Source: Leptospira ainlahdjerensis (lineage in GTDB: Bacteria; Spirochaetota; Leptospiria; Leptospirales; Leptospiraceae). Taken from it: 64,000 nucleotides of DNA. The stretch's first letter is position 1; each line of letters begins with the position of its first letter. Of this stretch, positions 35,026 through 44,374 are shown one piece after another. The DNA lies in NCBI RefSeq assembly GCF_016919175.1, contig NZ_JAFFPU010000024.1, positions 220,889-284,888 of the forward strand, written 5' to 3'. Under the pieces are notes generated by a model. That model was not told the origin of the DNA and did no database searches. It saw only the letters and a program-made list of their open reading frames with translations. The position numbers and the translations under genes are program-made.

Positions 35026-36717
35026 ATGCGATTCAATATTTTTCTCATTCTTATAAACGTATTGCTTTTGTCGTCCTGCGCGGTGAAGTCCATGGAAAAT
35101 TTATGTGACGGAACCGGATCTTTATTTTATAAGAATCTGATAGTGAGTTTCTTTGTGAACGGAGGTGAAGCGAATTCTTGCGGAGTTAGCTTCAGTGAAG
35201 CGTTGCAGCCGCCACGTCTTCTAAGCGTTGGTCCAAAAGGGCTTTTAAACTCTGGCTTTATTTCAGGAGATTTCGATTCTTCCATTACTGGAGTGGAGGT
35301 TTCTTTAGATTCAGGTCCGTATACCGGTGCGAAAATATGGGGAGCGCAGTGGAAATTTCAGCTTCCGGCGGCCGGAGTTCCTTCCACAATTCCTGATTCC
35401 GGAATTTGGAAGGATTGGAGTTTGCATACGATTTCCATACGATCAGTTTCAAACAACGGACGTAAGTCTCTTCCTTTCACTGTAACCTTACAAAAAGGTT
35501 TGAATAAAGATATCAATGGAGACGGTTATCCGGATGCTTTGATAGGGTCTCAGAATTCGGCCCGGGCAAGAGCCTATCTTTCGCTGGGAGAAGGAAAAGG
35601 TTTGGACGGAACTCCAATAACGACGATTAATGGAGTCGGCGGTTTTGGTTACTCGGTAGTACTGAGTGATATTGACGGTGATGGTTATGCGGATGCGGCC
35701 GTCTCAAACGCCGCCGCCAATTTTGCGATCTATCGATCCTTAGGTGGATCAGGCGGACTTTCCCTTACTCAGTTGACCCCAACTACGGTTGGAACTGGAA
35801 TCTTAAATCTTGCCGCCGGAGATATTAACGGCGACGGATTTTCGGATCTTCTCGTTGGATCCCCTTATGACGCCGGAAACAACGGGGCTGTTTACGTTTT
35901 TACATCCAATGCAATCATTGGTCAAGGAGTCAGTTTCGTTCAGCAGATGAATAATCCTGGGCTTGCCGGTAGCAATCAATTCTACGGCTATTCGGTCGCT
36001 CTTGGAGATATCAATGGGGATCGGAAATCCGATGCTTTGATAGGGGCAGTCGGTTCCGGTCAAAACGGGGCGCTCTTTGTACATCTTTCTCAAGGCAACA
36101 CGTTAGCTACGCTTTCTCAATTACTTCCTGGTTCCATAACCAATAACTGGTATGCAAATTCTGCAGCGACTGCGGACATCAATAGAGACGGTCTTTCCGA
36201 TTTAGTTCTGGGAGCCTATCAAGAGCCGTCGACTTCGGGGAGAACGTATCTGTACCTTTCCAATGGCGGACTTCTTACAAATGCATTGAACAGTCCCGTC
36301 GCTGGTTTTGCCGGTTCACAATCGGGAACTTCCGTGGCTTCGGGCGATATCAACGGCGACGGATTTCTCGATATTCTAAATGGAGGTTATTCTTACACGA
36401 GCGCATTTCCGGCACAAGGATGCGTTCAAACGTTCTTGTATGATGGAAATCTTTCTACGCTTGCTTCTACTCATTTAAACTTTTTAACTCAAGACGTGAA
36501 TCAGGGAAACATGGGAAATGTGATTAGTGCTGGAGATATCAATGGAGACGGATTTGCGGATTTCTTAGTAGGAGCTCCAAATTCAATCGGAGGAGGCGCC
36601 TTTGTCGGTAAAGCCTATCTCTACATTTCGGACGGGGCCACAGGTTACGTTTCAGCGCCTCAAGTTCTTAACGACCCCGATGCCACGGGGGCTTTTGGAA
36701 GTTCGGTCGATTTGTAA
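35026..36717 (+). CDS. FG-GAP / VCBS repeat lipoprotein (integrin alpha-like)
   Basis: 563 residues. Signal peptide MRFNIFLILINVLLLSSC with an LLSSC lipobox at Cys18. From about residue 160 the protein is built of six to seven FG-GAP-type units, each with a calcium-loop D-x-N-x-D-G-x-x-D such as DINGDGYPDALIGS, DIDGDGYADAAVSN, DINGDGFSDLLVGSP, DINGDRKSDALIG, DINRDGLSDLVLGA, DINGDGFLDILNGG, and DINGDGFADFLVGAP. These fold as a beta-propeller like integrin alpha heads. The N-terminal 150 residues are a separate beta domain. A surface adhesin or Ca2+-stabilised structural role is inferred. The stop is exactly adjacent to the convergent arsC-like stop. Confidence 0.88.
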   Translation: MRFNIFLILINVLLLSSCAVKSMENLCDGTGSLFYKNLIVSFFVNGGEANSCGVSFSEALQPPRLLSVGPKGLLNSGFISGDFDSSITGVEVSLDSGPYTGAKIWGAQWKFQLPAAGVPSTIPDSGIWKDWSLHTISIRSVSNNGRKSLPFTVTLQKGLNKDINGDGYPDALIGSQNSARARAYLSLGEGKGLDGTPITTINGVGGFGYSVVLSDIDGDGYADAAVSNAAANFAIYRSLGGSGGLSLTQLTPTTVGTGILNLAAGDINGDGFSDLLVGSPYDAGNNGAVYVFTSNAIIGQGVSFVQQMNNPGLAGSNQFYGYSVALGDINGDRKSDALIGAVGSGQNGALFVHLSQGNTLATLSQLLPGSITNNWYANSAATADINRDGLSDLVLGAYQEPSTSGRTYLYLSNGGLLTNALNSPVAGFAGSQSGTSVASGDINGDGFLDILNGGYSYTSAFPAQGCVQTFLYDGNLSTLASTHLNFLTQDVNQGNMGNVISAGDINGDGFADFLVGAPNSIGGGAFVGKAYLYISDGATGYVSAPQVLNDPDATGAFGSSVDL

Positions 36718-37074
36718 CTAACGGATTTCCTTTTTCCAGTCCTCTTCTTTAAAACCTACAAAGCCGAAACCTTCGCCAAGGACAAAAGGACGTTTAACTA
36801 AATTTCCGTTTTTAGAAAGAAGATCCAATTGGTCCTCTAAAGGCATTGTGGCTAACTTATCTTTCAGACCCAATTCTTTGTAATCACCACCGGAGGTGTT
36901 GAAGAGTTTTTTAGAATCGTTTCCGACATATTTTAGCATCGTCTTGAGTTCTGTTTTTTTGGGTGGCGTTTCTCGAATCGGAAGAACTTCCAATTCAACT
37001 TTTTTACCGGAAAGGTATTTAAGAGCGTTTCTGCAAGTGTTGCAGTTTTTATATTCGTAAACTTTGAGTTTCAA
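36718..37074 (-). CDS. ArsC/Spx family thioredoxin-fold protein
   Basis: 118 residues, the size of ArsC-like small thioredoxin-fold proteins. The N-terminus KLKVYEYKNCNTCRNALKYL holds a CNTC redox motif. The typical segments LEVLPIRETPPKKTELKTML, LFNTSGGDYKELGL and NGNLVKRPFVLGEGFGFVGF (LIKRP-type) follow. The group includes arsenate reductases and Spx/MgsR-type regulators; the CxxC form resembles the latter, but Leptospira use is unknown. The stop at 36718 abuts the stop of the FG-GAP gene with no spacer. It is divergent from fliG. Confidence 0.85.
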   Translation of the reverse strand: MKLKVYEYKNCNTCRNALKYLSGKKVELEVLPIRETPPKKTELKTMLKYVGNDSKKLFNTSGGDYKELGLKDKLATMPLEDQLDLLSKNGNLVKRPFVLGEGFGFVGFKEEDWKKEIR

Positions 37075-37254
37075 TGGAATTCTCCTGCTCCGATTGTTTT
37101 TACGTCTCGAGAAAGGTCAAGTTTTCTGAGATAGACTCCTTCAAAAGGAAGAATCCGTTCTTTTCTGCGGAACAAAATTCTTCTCCGATCCCAAAAATCT
37201 TTTCATTGAAAAGAACCGTTTTAACCGATAGGATTCATACAGGTAGACTCGGAA

Positions 37255-38268
<1,014 letters not shown>

Positions 38269-38288
38269 TTCGATCTTTTATTTTCTTT

Positions 38289-39077
38289 TTGACTAAGAAA
38301 TTTCCATCGCAGGATTCCGAATTTGTTGAGCGATGGTCTCAAAATCCGGATTCTAAAGAACTTTATAATCTACTTATCCTTTTTGCTCGTGCAATAGTTC
38401 CGAAATTTTGGATCTGATAAAAGCGGAGTGGAAAGTGATCCGAGACAATCAGCTCGATCTCAATCCGAATCAGAGGATCGCATTCTTAAATTCTTATTTT
38501 TCCGAAATGGAAAAGATAGCTTATCGATCGGCAGGTTTTGTGGACAAATGTGTAAGTGCGGCCGTCTTCGCGTTGTTCGCTGATTACGATGATTGAGTCG
38601 ATATAGAAAATTTTAATTTCGCGGACAAAGCTCGATTTCAAGATTTGGACAATTTTCGTTTTTCAATCCGGAATGATTCAAAACGATTTGCTGCCCCTCC
38701 CGGATGGAACTTAGAAATCAGAATCAACGCGGGATCGTTGATTTTAGGAACGGTAGGATCCGATCGATGAATGGGTACTGTAGTTTAGCAAAGGTGATCA
38801 ATTCTGCTTTCGCGCTACGATCTCTTACATCCCTTTATCAAAGTAAAATTCTGATTCTCATCATACCTACTTTCAACTAAAGAGAATGAGCGAGGTTGGG
38901 ATTAGACTGATAGAGACTGAATTTGTAAAAGGAAGAAAACAACCCGTAGACATTTATGAAGTTTATGAAAGCGGTTTGGAAGAGTTTAGAGAGTTCAAAT
39001 TCAAAGACGTATTTTCGGAAGAGTTGTACGAATGCAAAGTGGGAGAATTTTGCCAAGCATCGATGAATTTCGATTAA
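38289..39077 (+). pseudogene. Class III adenylate/guanylate cyclase pseudogene
   Basis: Collinear cyclase-like segments in shifting frames: TTG-led frame 38289-38417 (FPSQDSEFVERWSQNPDSKE), 38408-38596 with IAFLNSYFSEMEKIAYRSA and AGFVDKCVSAAVFALFADYD (compare family GGFVDKxIGDAVMALF), an in-frame TGA at 38594, then the same frame on to 38770 with LEIRINAGSLILGTVGSDR (compare I-G-x-GxxILGTVGSxxR), then frame-shifted MNGYCSLAKVINSAFALRSL (compare MDYTVIGDxVNxAxRLExL), and finally 38886-39077 with FVKGRKQPVDIYEVYE, the usual C-terminal strand. Two or more frameshifts, one nonsense codon and loss of the metal-binding GDA aspartate show it is inactive. It was probably a cytosolic cyclase. A dispersed repeat follows. 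Confidence 0.8.
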
Positions 39078-39229
39078 TTGTATCGTGAAGAACCAAGAGA
39101 TATTTTTTTGAAAAGATATCTAAAACGATGCAAACTTTATTCGACAAAGCCTTCCAATCTTCTTTGCATAACCTTAATCACAGATAAGAGGAGATACGAC
39201 GAGAATCGTCCCGAGAGGAAAGGAATTTT

Positions 39230-39409
39230 GTAGGAGTTCCTACACGAAAATTTTTTCTTGCGAAATTAGAATTTTGTGATAGAGAAAAGTCTCCGGAATT
39301 TTTCCACCACCCGCCCCGCCACCCGAAAATCGGGCGGGGCGCGCGACTTTTACGGAAGATTTGTCGTGGTTCCGACAGATTTTTTTAAGATCTGGCAATT
39401 TGTGATAAG
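39230..39409 (+). repeat. Dispersed repeat copy 2
   Basis: About 180 bases matching 11441-11615. Shared blocks include GTAGGAGTTCCTACA (a near-palindrome), GAAATTAGAATTTTGTGATAGAG, AATTTTTCCACCACCCG, GCCACCCGAAA-TCGGGCGGGGC and a right end CAATTTG-GATAAG. The GC-rich block folds into a hairpin with arms GCCCCG..CCCGA and TCGGG CGGGGC. It lies just after the cyclase pseudogene and before the redoxin-like gene. No conserved reading frame. The remaining bases of the 39078-39461 gap show nothing else. Confidence 0.8.
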
Positions 39410-39461
39410 GCTGTGATTCATTGGGCCGATGTTTTCCGTTATCAGACCAGGTAGGAATCAG

Positions 39462-39956
39462 ATGATGAAGTGGCTTTTGTTGTTATCTTTCAGTTTTTTT
39501 TCGATCTCAATTTTTTCTTCCGATCTTCCCGATTTTCAGGTCAGGGATCAAAGGGGACGTAAACTCAATTCCAAAAATCTAAAAGGAAAAACTTCGATGT
39601 TCTTAGGTTGCGGATTTCGGGATATCGTTCTTTGTAGAAAACACGGAAGAAAGATTTATTGGAGAATGCAGAATCTCATCGATGAGTCCAAAGACGAGAT
39701 AGAATTTGTGGCGTTCATCGATTTACGAAACGCACCTGAAATGGTCTATTCTTATATCCAGGAGAATGAATCAAAAAATTACGAATCGGTTTTTTTTGAT
39801 GAGACGGGAATTTTATCTTCCGGTATTAAACCGAATTTTTCCTGGTTAAGAATTTTTTCAGGGAACAAGAAGTTGATCTATGAATCTTATTATCAGACGC
39901 TAGACGATAGCACGGTGGATAAACTCTATGAAATCATTCGAAAGCAAAGAAAGTAA
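39462..39956 (+). CDS. Redoxin-like (thioredoxin-fold) exported protein without CxxC
   Basis: 164 residues from the ATG at 39462, set by an AGGA ribosome-binding site six bases upstream (the earlier in-frame ATG at 39429 adds 11 residues). Signal peptide MMKWLLLLSFSFFSISIFSS is followed by LPDFQVRDQRGRKLNSKNLKG, the standard start of an AhpC/TlpA-type redoxin domain. Where TlpA has WCxxC, this protein has LGCGFRDIVLCRKHG, with two cysteines 8 apart. It is periplasmic by prediction, role unknown. It overlaps the next lipoprotein gene by 29 bases in another frame, so they are translationally coupled. Confidence 0.72.
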   Translation: MMKWLLLLSFSFFSISIFSSDLPDFQVRDQRGRKLNSKNLKGKTSMFLGCGFRDIVLCRKHGRKIYWRMQNLIDESKDEIEFVAFIDLRNAPEMVYSYIQENESKNYESVFFDETGILSSGIKPNFSWLRIFSGNKKLIYESYYQTLDDSTVDKLYEIIRKQRK

Positions 39957-41172
39957 CCACCGCCGGATTCTTCTCTGGATTTTAATTGGATTTTTAACAT
40001 ACAATTGTGTTCAAAAAAAACCGAATCAAGCTGCCTATTGGCAGGAATACCTTTCTTTTCAAAAAGCTCTTTCGATAGAATATCCTTCGGGTGGAATTCG
40101 AAATGCACTCTATGGGAATTTGACTTCTGCCGACGAGTCCTTTCTTCAGGAAAAGGAAGGGATTCTCTCAATCGATTTTTATCTTCGTAAAACCGATCGT
40201 GGATTTCAATCCGTTCTAACAACTGAAAAGCCACCAGATAATTCTCCGTACAAGATTCATGTGGATTACGTTCCTTCTTCTTTTAAGGATCAAAAAACAT
40301 ATCGAATGAAAAGAAAAACTGAATCGATTCTTCCAGCTTTTAGTTATCATGAATTTTTTTCCCACGTGGATCAATTGCAGAACTATTTTCGTTCTAACGC
40401 GGATCTTTCCACAAAATTCGAGAAAATTTCCGCCGCACACCGCTACCTTTGTTCCGTTTCCAATTGTGATGTCGGCCGGTCAGAAAATTCTTCGTGGCTT
40501 ATGTATGAAGTCGACGAATCCACCGGTAAAAGATTCCCCGAATTTTATAAGAAGATGCTTAAACTTTTAAATCAAACTTCTTATCGAATTACAATTTTTA
40601 AATCCGGAGATTTTTTGAGCGGAATTGAACTTTATAATGAAAAAACAAAAACATTCTTAAAAATTCCGGATACACCTCCCGGTTACTGGCTCAGACCCGA
40701 AACTCTTCACATTCGAGTTTCCTTATTCATTCAAGCATACGGTCTAAAAATTGATATTAGAAGTTTAGGATATAAGCTTCGTTTTTTTTCATCTAAGAAT
40801 TATGAAAAGATGACGGGAGAATTTTCAAAAATTCCCGAAAAGAAAATAAGCGGAAGATTCTTACAAATTTTTCCGCCTGGAATGGTGAACTGGTTTATTC
40901 CGGGTAATATCGAAGAATACTTTGATAATTTTTTTACGCTTCTTGTTCACGGATCCGATGGAAACGGAGGAAATAGATTTGTCTCGGAATCTTATCGAAC
41001 TGGAAATAAAGTTACGGTTACGTTAAGATCCGAGTCCGAAATTTTTCGAGAGCGTTTTAAACTCTTCCAATCGAACGGAGAAAAAGACGACTCCCCATCT
41101 TTTTTTGAAGTGTTGGAAAAAGTTTTAATCGAGGATCTGCGAAAATTTCCGGAAACTACTTCATCCTTTTAG
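39928..41172 (+). CDS. Hypothetical lipoprotein
   Basis: 414 residues. The signal region RILLWILIGFLTYNC ends at Cys27, a loose spirochaetal lipobox (TYNC). The mature protein is lysine/aromatic-rich with no recognised domain. A region with paired cysteines (YLCSVSNCDVG, residues about 171-181) and a long beta-rich middle are notable. The start lies inside the redoxin-like gene (29-base overlap), which suggests coupled translation and a shared envelope function. Function unknown. Confidence 0.75.
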   Translation: MKSFESKESNHRRILLWILIGFLTYNCVQKKPNQAAYWQEYLSFQKALSIEYPSGGIRNALYGNLTSADESFLQEKEGILSIDFYLRKTDRGFQSVLTTEKPPDNSPYKIHVDYVPSSFKDQKTYRMKRKTESILPAFSYHEFFSHVDQLQNYFRSNADLSTKFEKISAAHRYLCSVSNCDVGRSENSSWLMYEVDESTGKRFPEFYKKMLKLLNQTSYRITIFKSGDFLSGIELYNEKTKTFLKIPDTPPGYWLRPETLHIRVSLFIQAYGLKIDIRSLGYKLRFFSSKNYEKMTGEFSKIPEKKISGRFLQIFPPGMVNWFIPGNIEEYFDNFFTLLVHGSDGNGGNRFVSESYRTGNKVTVTLRSESEIFRERFKLFQSNGEKDDSPSFFEVLEKVLIEDLRKFPETTSSF

Positions 41173-41194
41173 AAGTGGATTTTATTTTCTCTTT

Positions 41195-41227
<33 letters not shown>

Positions 41228-41317
41228 CGTCTAATTTCCAGGATTTATTTTTAGTTCAGGCGCTTGGTTTCTTTAAGCGTTTAAAAAATCAAATTCTATC
41301 GATGAATTGGAGGTATT

Positions 41318-42022
41318 ATGGAAGGGATTGCTCTCTTTACAAATCAAGGTTTGTATTTCATCTTCAAATGGATACATTTCCTCGCGGGCGTTGCCTGGAT
41401 CGGCCTACTTTGGTACATTAACTTCGTACAAGGATCTTTCTTCGCTGAGACGGATGCGGATACAAAGAAAAAAGCGACTCAACAATTAGTTCCGCGCGTA
41501 CTCTGGTGGTTCCGTTGGGGCGCGATGTTTACGTTCTTAAGCGGTTGGACGATGATCGGGATCTCCCTTTATAACGGAACTACTCTTTCTTCCGGTCAGT
41601 GGCTCGCAATCATTCTTGGTGGAGGACTTTTAGGTTCTCTTATGTGGTTTAACGTTTGGTTTGTGATCTGGCCCGCACAAAAAGTTGTGATCGCGGCAGC
41701 AAAAGGGGAAACCGCAGAAAATCCCGCTCCAAGAGCTGCGAGAGGTCTTCTTGCTTCAAGAACCAACACATTGTTATCCATTCCTATGTTGTTCCTTATG
41801 GGCGCTGCGAGAAACTTAACTGTTTCCGTAGACGTTACCGGTTCGGAAGCTCATACGTTTTTGGGTGTGATTCTGGTTCTTCTCGCATTGGTTGAAACAA
41901 ACGCGTTAACCGCAACGCCTGAGAGCGCTACTTTTAAGCCGATTAAAACCGTAAAGGGCGTCATCACGTCAGGGTTTGTTCTTACCTTGATTATCTACAT
42001 TCTTCTTGAGGTTCTTCTTTAA
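41318..42022 (+). CDS. PuuD-like membrane protein (urate hydroxylase membrane domain)
   Basis: 234 residues, almost all membrane. About six helices are visible: FKWIHFLAGVAWIGLLWYIN, WWFRWGAMFTFLSGWTMIGI, QWLAIILGGGLLGSLMWFNV, a helix around SIPMLFLMGAARN, HTFLGVILVLLALVETNAL, and the C-terminal ITSGFVLTLIIYILL. The WIHFLAGVAWIGLLWYINFV opening and the MWFNVWFVIWPAQK motif match the membrane half of PuuD (DUF989), a membrane urate hydroxylase that in other bacteria is fused to a C-terminal cytochrome c. Here the cytochrome c is a separate gene that begins five bases after this stop. Urate as substrate is inference from the family. Confidence 0.75.
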   Translation: MEGIALFTNQGLYFIFKWIHFLAGVAWIGLLWYINFVQGSFFAETDADTKKKATQQLVPRVLWWFRWGAMFTFLSGWTMIGISLYNGTTLSSGQWLAIILGGGLLGSLMWFNVWFVIWPAQKVVIAAAKGETAENPAPRAARGLLASRTNTLLSIPMLFLMGAARNLTVSVDVTGSEAHTFLGVILVLLALVETNALTATPESATFKPIKTVKGVITSGFVLTLIIYILLEVLL

Positions 42023-42026
42023 TTCA

Positions 42027-42383
42027 ATGGGGAGAATGAATATTAGAGGCGGAATTTTCCGCCTCCTGTTTTTCTCTGGGATTTTGGTTTTGATTTTTGC
42101 CAATTGTAAGGAAGAGAATCTGACTCCCGAACAAAAGTTACTCACTCAGGGAAAAGGTTTGTATGTGGCGAATTGTTCGGCTTGTCACAATCAAAATCCA
42201 GCGTTGGACGGAGCTGTCGGACCGGCGATTCAAGGTTCGAATTTTGAATTGTTAAAGGCAAGAATTGTGAGCGGCGCTTATCCGCCGGGATATACGCCGA
42301 AACGTTCTAGCCAGTTAATGACTCGGCTTCCGCTCAACGACGAACAGATTCGAAGTATCGAAGCGTATTTAAACGCACCTTAA
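42027..42383 (+). CDS. Monohaem cytochrome c lipoprotein
   Basis: 118 residues. The start is set at the ATG of 42027; ATG 42036 (MNIRGGIF) is also possible, and a TTG at 42006 inside the upstream gene is less likely. The hydrophobic N-terminus IFRLLFFSGILVLIFANC ends at a spirochaetal lipobox FANC, so it is probably anchored by lipid. The single haem motif CSACH follows GKGLYVANCSACHNQN, with the distal methionine candidate in SSQLMTRLPLNDEQIRSIEAYL, as in class I c-type cytochromes. It lies directly after the PuuD-like gene, and likely accepts its electrons. Confidence 0.85.
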   Translation: MGRMNIRGGIFRLLFFSGILVLIFANCKEENLTPEQKLLTQGKGLYVANCSACHNQNPALDGAVGPAIQGSNFELLKARIVSGAYPPGYTPKRSSQLMTRLPLNDEQIRSIEAYLNAP

Positions 42384-42552
42384 AGAAATTCTACATTGGG
42401 AAGAAGAAATTCATTCCCAATGTCTTCTTTAATATGCTCTGAAATCAAATTGATTCCAGAGTTTCGAATTTTCCGATTATTTTTTTGATAGATTTAAAAA
42501 TGTCATACAACGTGTCTCGAAAAGTTTATCGCAATGAACTCGTTGAAAGTTT

Positions 42553-43401
42553 TTAGTTCCTGCCGATCGAGTCTCTTACGTTTCTCATGATATCCACAAT
42601 CTGAGAATGAATTCTTCCATTCGATACTACAACTTCCGAATTTCCGGATAAGAATCGTTTTCCACCGAAGTCGGTCACCTTTCCACCCGCTTCTGTAAGA
42701 ATGACAGAGCTCGCGGCGGTGTCCCAGAGTTTTACGCCCTTTTCCCAAATACCGTCTAACAAACCTTCTGCGACCCAGCAAGAATCGAGAACAAAGGATC
42801 CGGTTCTTCTCATGGACCGACCGCAACTGATAAATGCAGTGATATCGGAAATCACTTCGTTTAATATTTCTTTTCTGTTTGTAGGAAAGCTCGGAACGAG
42901 CATAGCGCGTGCAAGGGATTCAGTATTGGAAACGTCGATTCTAAGTCCGTTTTTAAAAGCGCCTTGAGAAAGAATGGCAGAATACTTGGTATTTAGCCCA
43001 GGAACAAAAACGACACCCGCAACCGGAGATTCTCTATGCTCCAAGCCAATCGAAACACAATACAAAGGAATTCCACGGACGAAGTTCATGGAACCGTCGA
43101 TAGGATCTAAAACCCAACGAAAAGAATTTGTCCCTTCGTGTTTGTAATTGTCTTCCGAAAGAATCGAATCGGAGGGAAAATTTTGTCTGAGATATTCAAC
43201 AATGAATTTTCCCATCATCTCGTCGGCTTTATGAATTTGATCTTTCTCTTCGGCTTCGGTAGAAAAAGCGAAAGCCTTTAAATCCTTCTGAAGTTTCAAA
43301 GCGGATTCGATAAAAATTCCGGAGACAGATTGAACAGATTTGATCCTGCGTTTGATTTCCTCTAAAGGAAAATCAATGGGAGGGGCAAGTGGTTGGTCCA
43401 T
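42553..43401 (-). CDS. Inositol monophosphatase family protein
   Basis: 282 residues from the ATG at 43401 (MDQPLAPPIDFPLEEI), which has a GAAGAG site upstream. A TTG at 43446 would overlap the neighbouring gene by 25 bases. Metal-site motifs of the IMPase fold: SILSEDNYKHEG (Glu), RWVLDPIDGSMNFVRGIP (DPIDGT-type), and GVKLWDTAASSVILTEAGGKVTD (W-D-x-A). These Mg2+ phosphatases act on inositol-1-phosphate, fructose bisphosphate or 3'-phosphoadenosine-5'-phosphate. SuhB, CysQ or histidinol-phosphatase identity cannot be told apart here. Same direction as the hypothetical gene upstream, 20-base gap. Confidence 0.88.
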   Translation of the reverse strand: MDQPLAPPIDFPLEEIKRRIKSVQSVSGIFIESALKLQKDLKAFAFSTEAEEKDQIHKADEMMGKFIVEYLRQNFPSDSILSEDNYKHEGTNSFRWVLDPIDGSMNFVRGIPLYCVSIGLEHRESPVAGVVFVPGLNTKYSAILSQGAFKNGLRIDVSNTESLARAMLVPSFPTNRKEILNEVISDITAFISCGRSMRRTGSFVLDSCWVAEGLLDGIWEKGVKLWDTAASSVILTEAGGKVTDFGGKRFLSGNSEVVVSNGRIHSQIVDIMRNVRDSIGRN

Positions 43402-43421
43402 GGGTTTCTCTTCAAAAAAGA

Positions 43422-44336
43422 TTACTTTCGTTTTAGGATTTTCCAAAGCATATTACCGGAGGGAGTTACGTCCCTTTCCGTTCCAAAAGAACGAAGCCAG
43501 TTATGCAAAGGTTCCTGTATTACTGAATCTATAGTCATGCTTTCCGGCGACAACAAAAGATCAATCAAATGCCGTATGGTCGAAAATTGACTAAAAATTC
43601 TTTCTTGAGAGCCGTCCAAAAAACGAGAACTGATCGAATGAAATTCGACGTCGATCGGCTCAAAGACCTTACCCGGTTGCCAGACATCCTTTGTTATGTT
43701 CAGAATCGAATGAATCAATGAGATCTGTTTTGAATAATCGACGTCGTCAAAGAGTTCGGAATACGTGTGTTGAATCTTATTAAAAGCCGGAACGGTATCC
43801 ACATCCACCATAAATTCTGTCTCTTTGTATTGGCGGGTCAGAAAATTCACGATCTGTTCACTTTCGATTTCTAAAGAATCTAAGGGAAGAATTCTCGCTA
43901 GGAAATAAATTTTTTGAGTTCGAACCGACGCCGTTTTTCCCTGAGCGGGTTGTTTTACAAACATCGACGCTGGAGATCCTCCGAGATAGGAAAGAAAAAA
44001 ACTCACGACAAAGATAAATTTTTTATCTTCGTTTTCCTGATTCGAAGGTAGCGGTTTTACCAAAAACAATTGATTCGAATTTTTCTTAGGCTTTGCCTCC
44101 GGAAGCACATGACAACCTGCGATCAATTCCGGAATGAGTTGTTCGGCTTGCAGGAGAAATTCCTTAGCCGCGGAGAATTCAACCCCGTATACGGAAGTGG
44201 GTGGAAGAATATAACTTTCCTCGAATTTCAAAAAAGGCGTATGTAAATTGTCTACAAAAATTTCGTAAGGACGATTTTGACCGGAAGCGGACGCAAGAAT
44301 TCGGTTCAGCTCTTCGACTTGATTTAGCTCCAACAA
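43422..44336 (-). CDS. Hypothetical cytoplasmic protein
   Basis: 304 residues, no signal peptide or membrane segment. Opening MLELNQVEELNRILASASGQ, it shows mixed alpha-beta composition, with regions such as YEIFVDNLHTPFLKFEESYI and TVPAFNKIQHTYSELFDDVD that look folded, but I recognise no family. A short gap (20 bases) to the inositol-phosphatase gene downstream and 38 bases to the beta-galactosidase gene upstream suggest a leftward operon of three genes (44375-46351, this, 42553-43401). Confidence 0.8.
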   Translation of the reverse strand: MLELNQVEELNRILASASGQNRPYEIFVDNLHTPFLKFEESYILPPTSVYGVEFSAAKEFLLQAEQLIPELIAGCHVLPEAKPKKNSNQLFLVKPLPSNQENEDKKFIFVVSFFLSYLGGSPASMFVKQPAQGKTASVRTQKIYFLARILPLDSLEIESEQIVNFLTRQYKETEFMVDVDTVPAFNKIQHTYSELFDDVDYSKQISLIHSILNITKDVWQPGKVFEPIDVEFHSISSRFLDGSQERIFSQFSTIRHLIDLLLSPESMTIDSVIQEPLHNWLRSFGTERDVTPSGNMLWKILKRK

Positions 44337-44374
44337 TTTCTTTCCTTTCTACTTCTTTTCAACAACAGTTCGAT

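Noticed and set aside
38886..39077. 63-codon open frame as an intact small gene
   Set aside because: Its sequence is the C-terminal end of a cyclase domain and collinear with the upstream decayed segments; treated as part of the pseudogene.
42006..42026. TTG start for the cytochrome c gene inside the PuuD-like gene
   Set aside because: It would add seven residues before the hydrophobic signal with no ribosome-binding site; ATG at 42027 was preferred.
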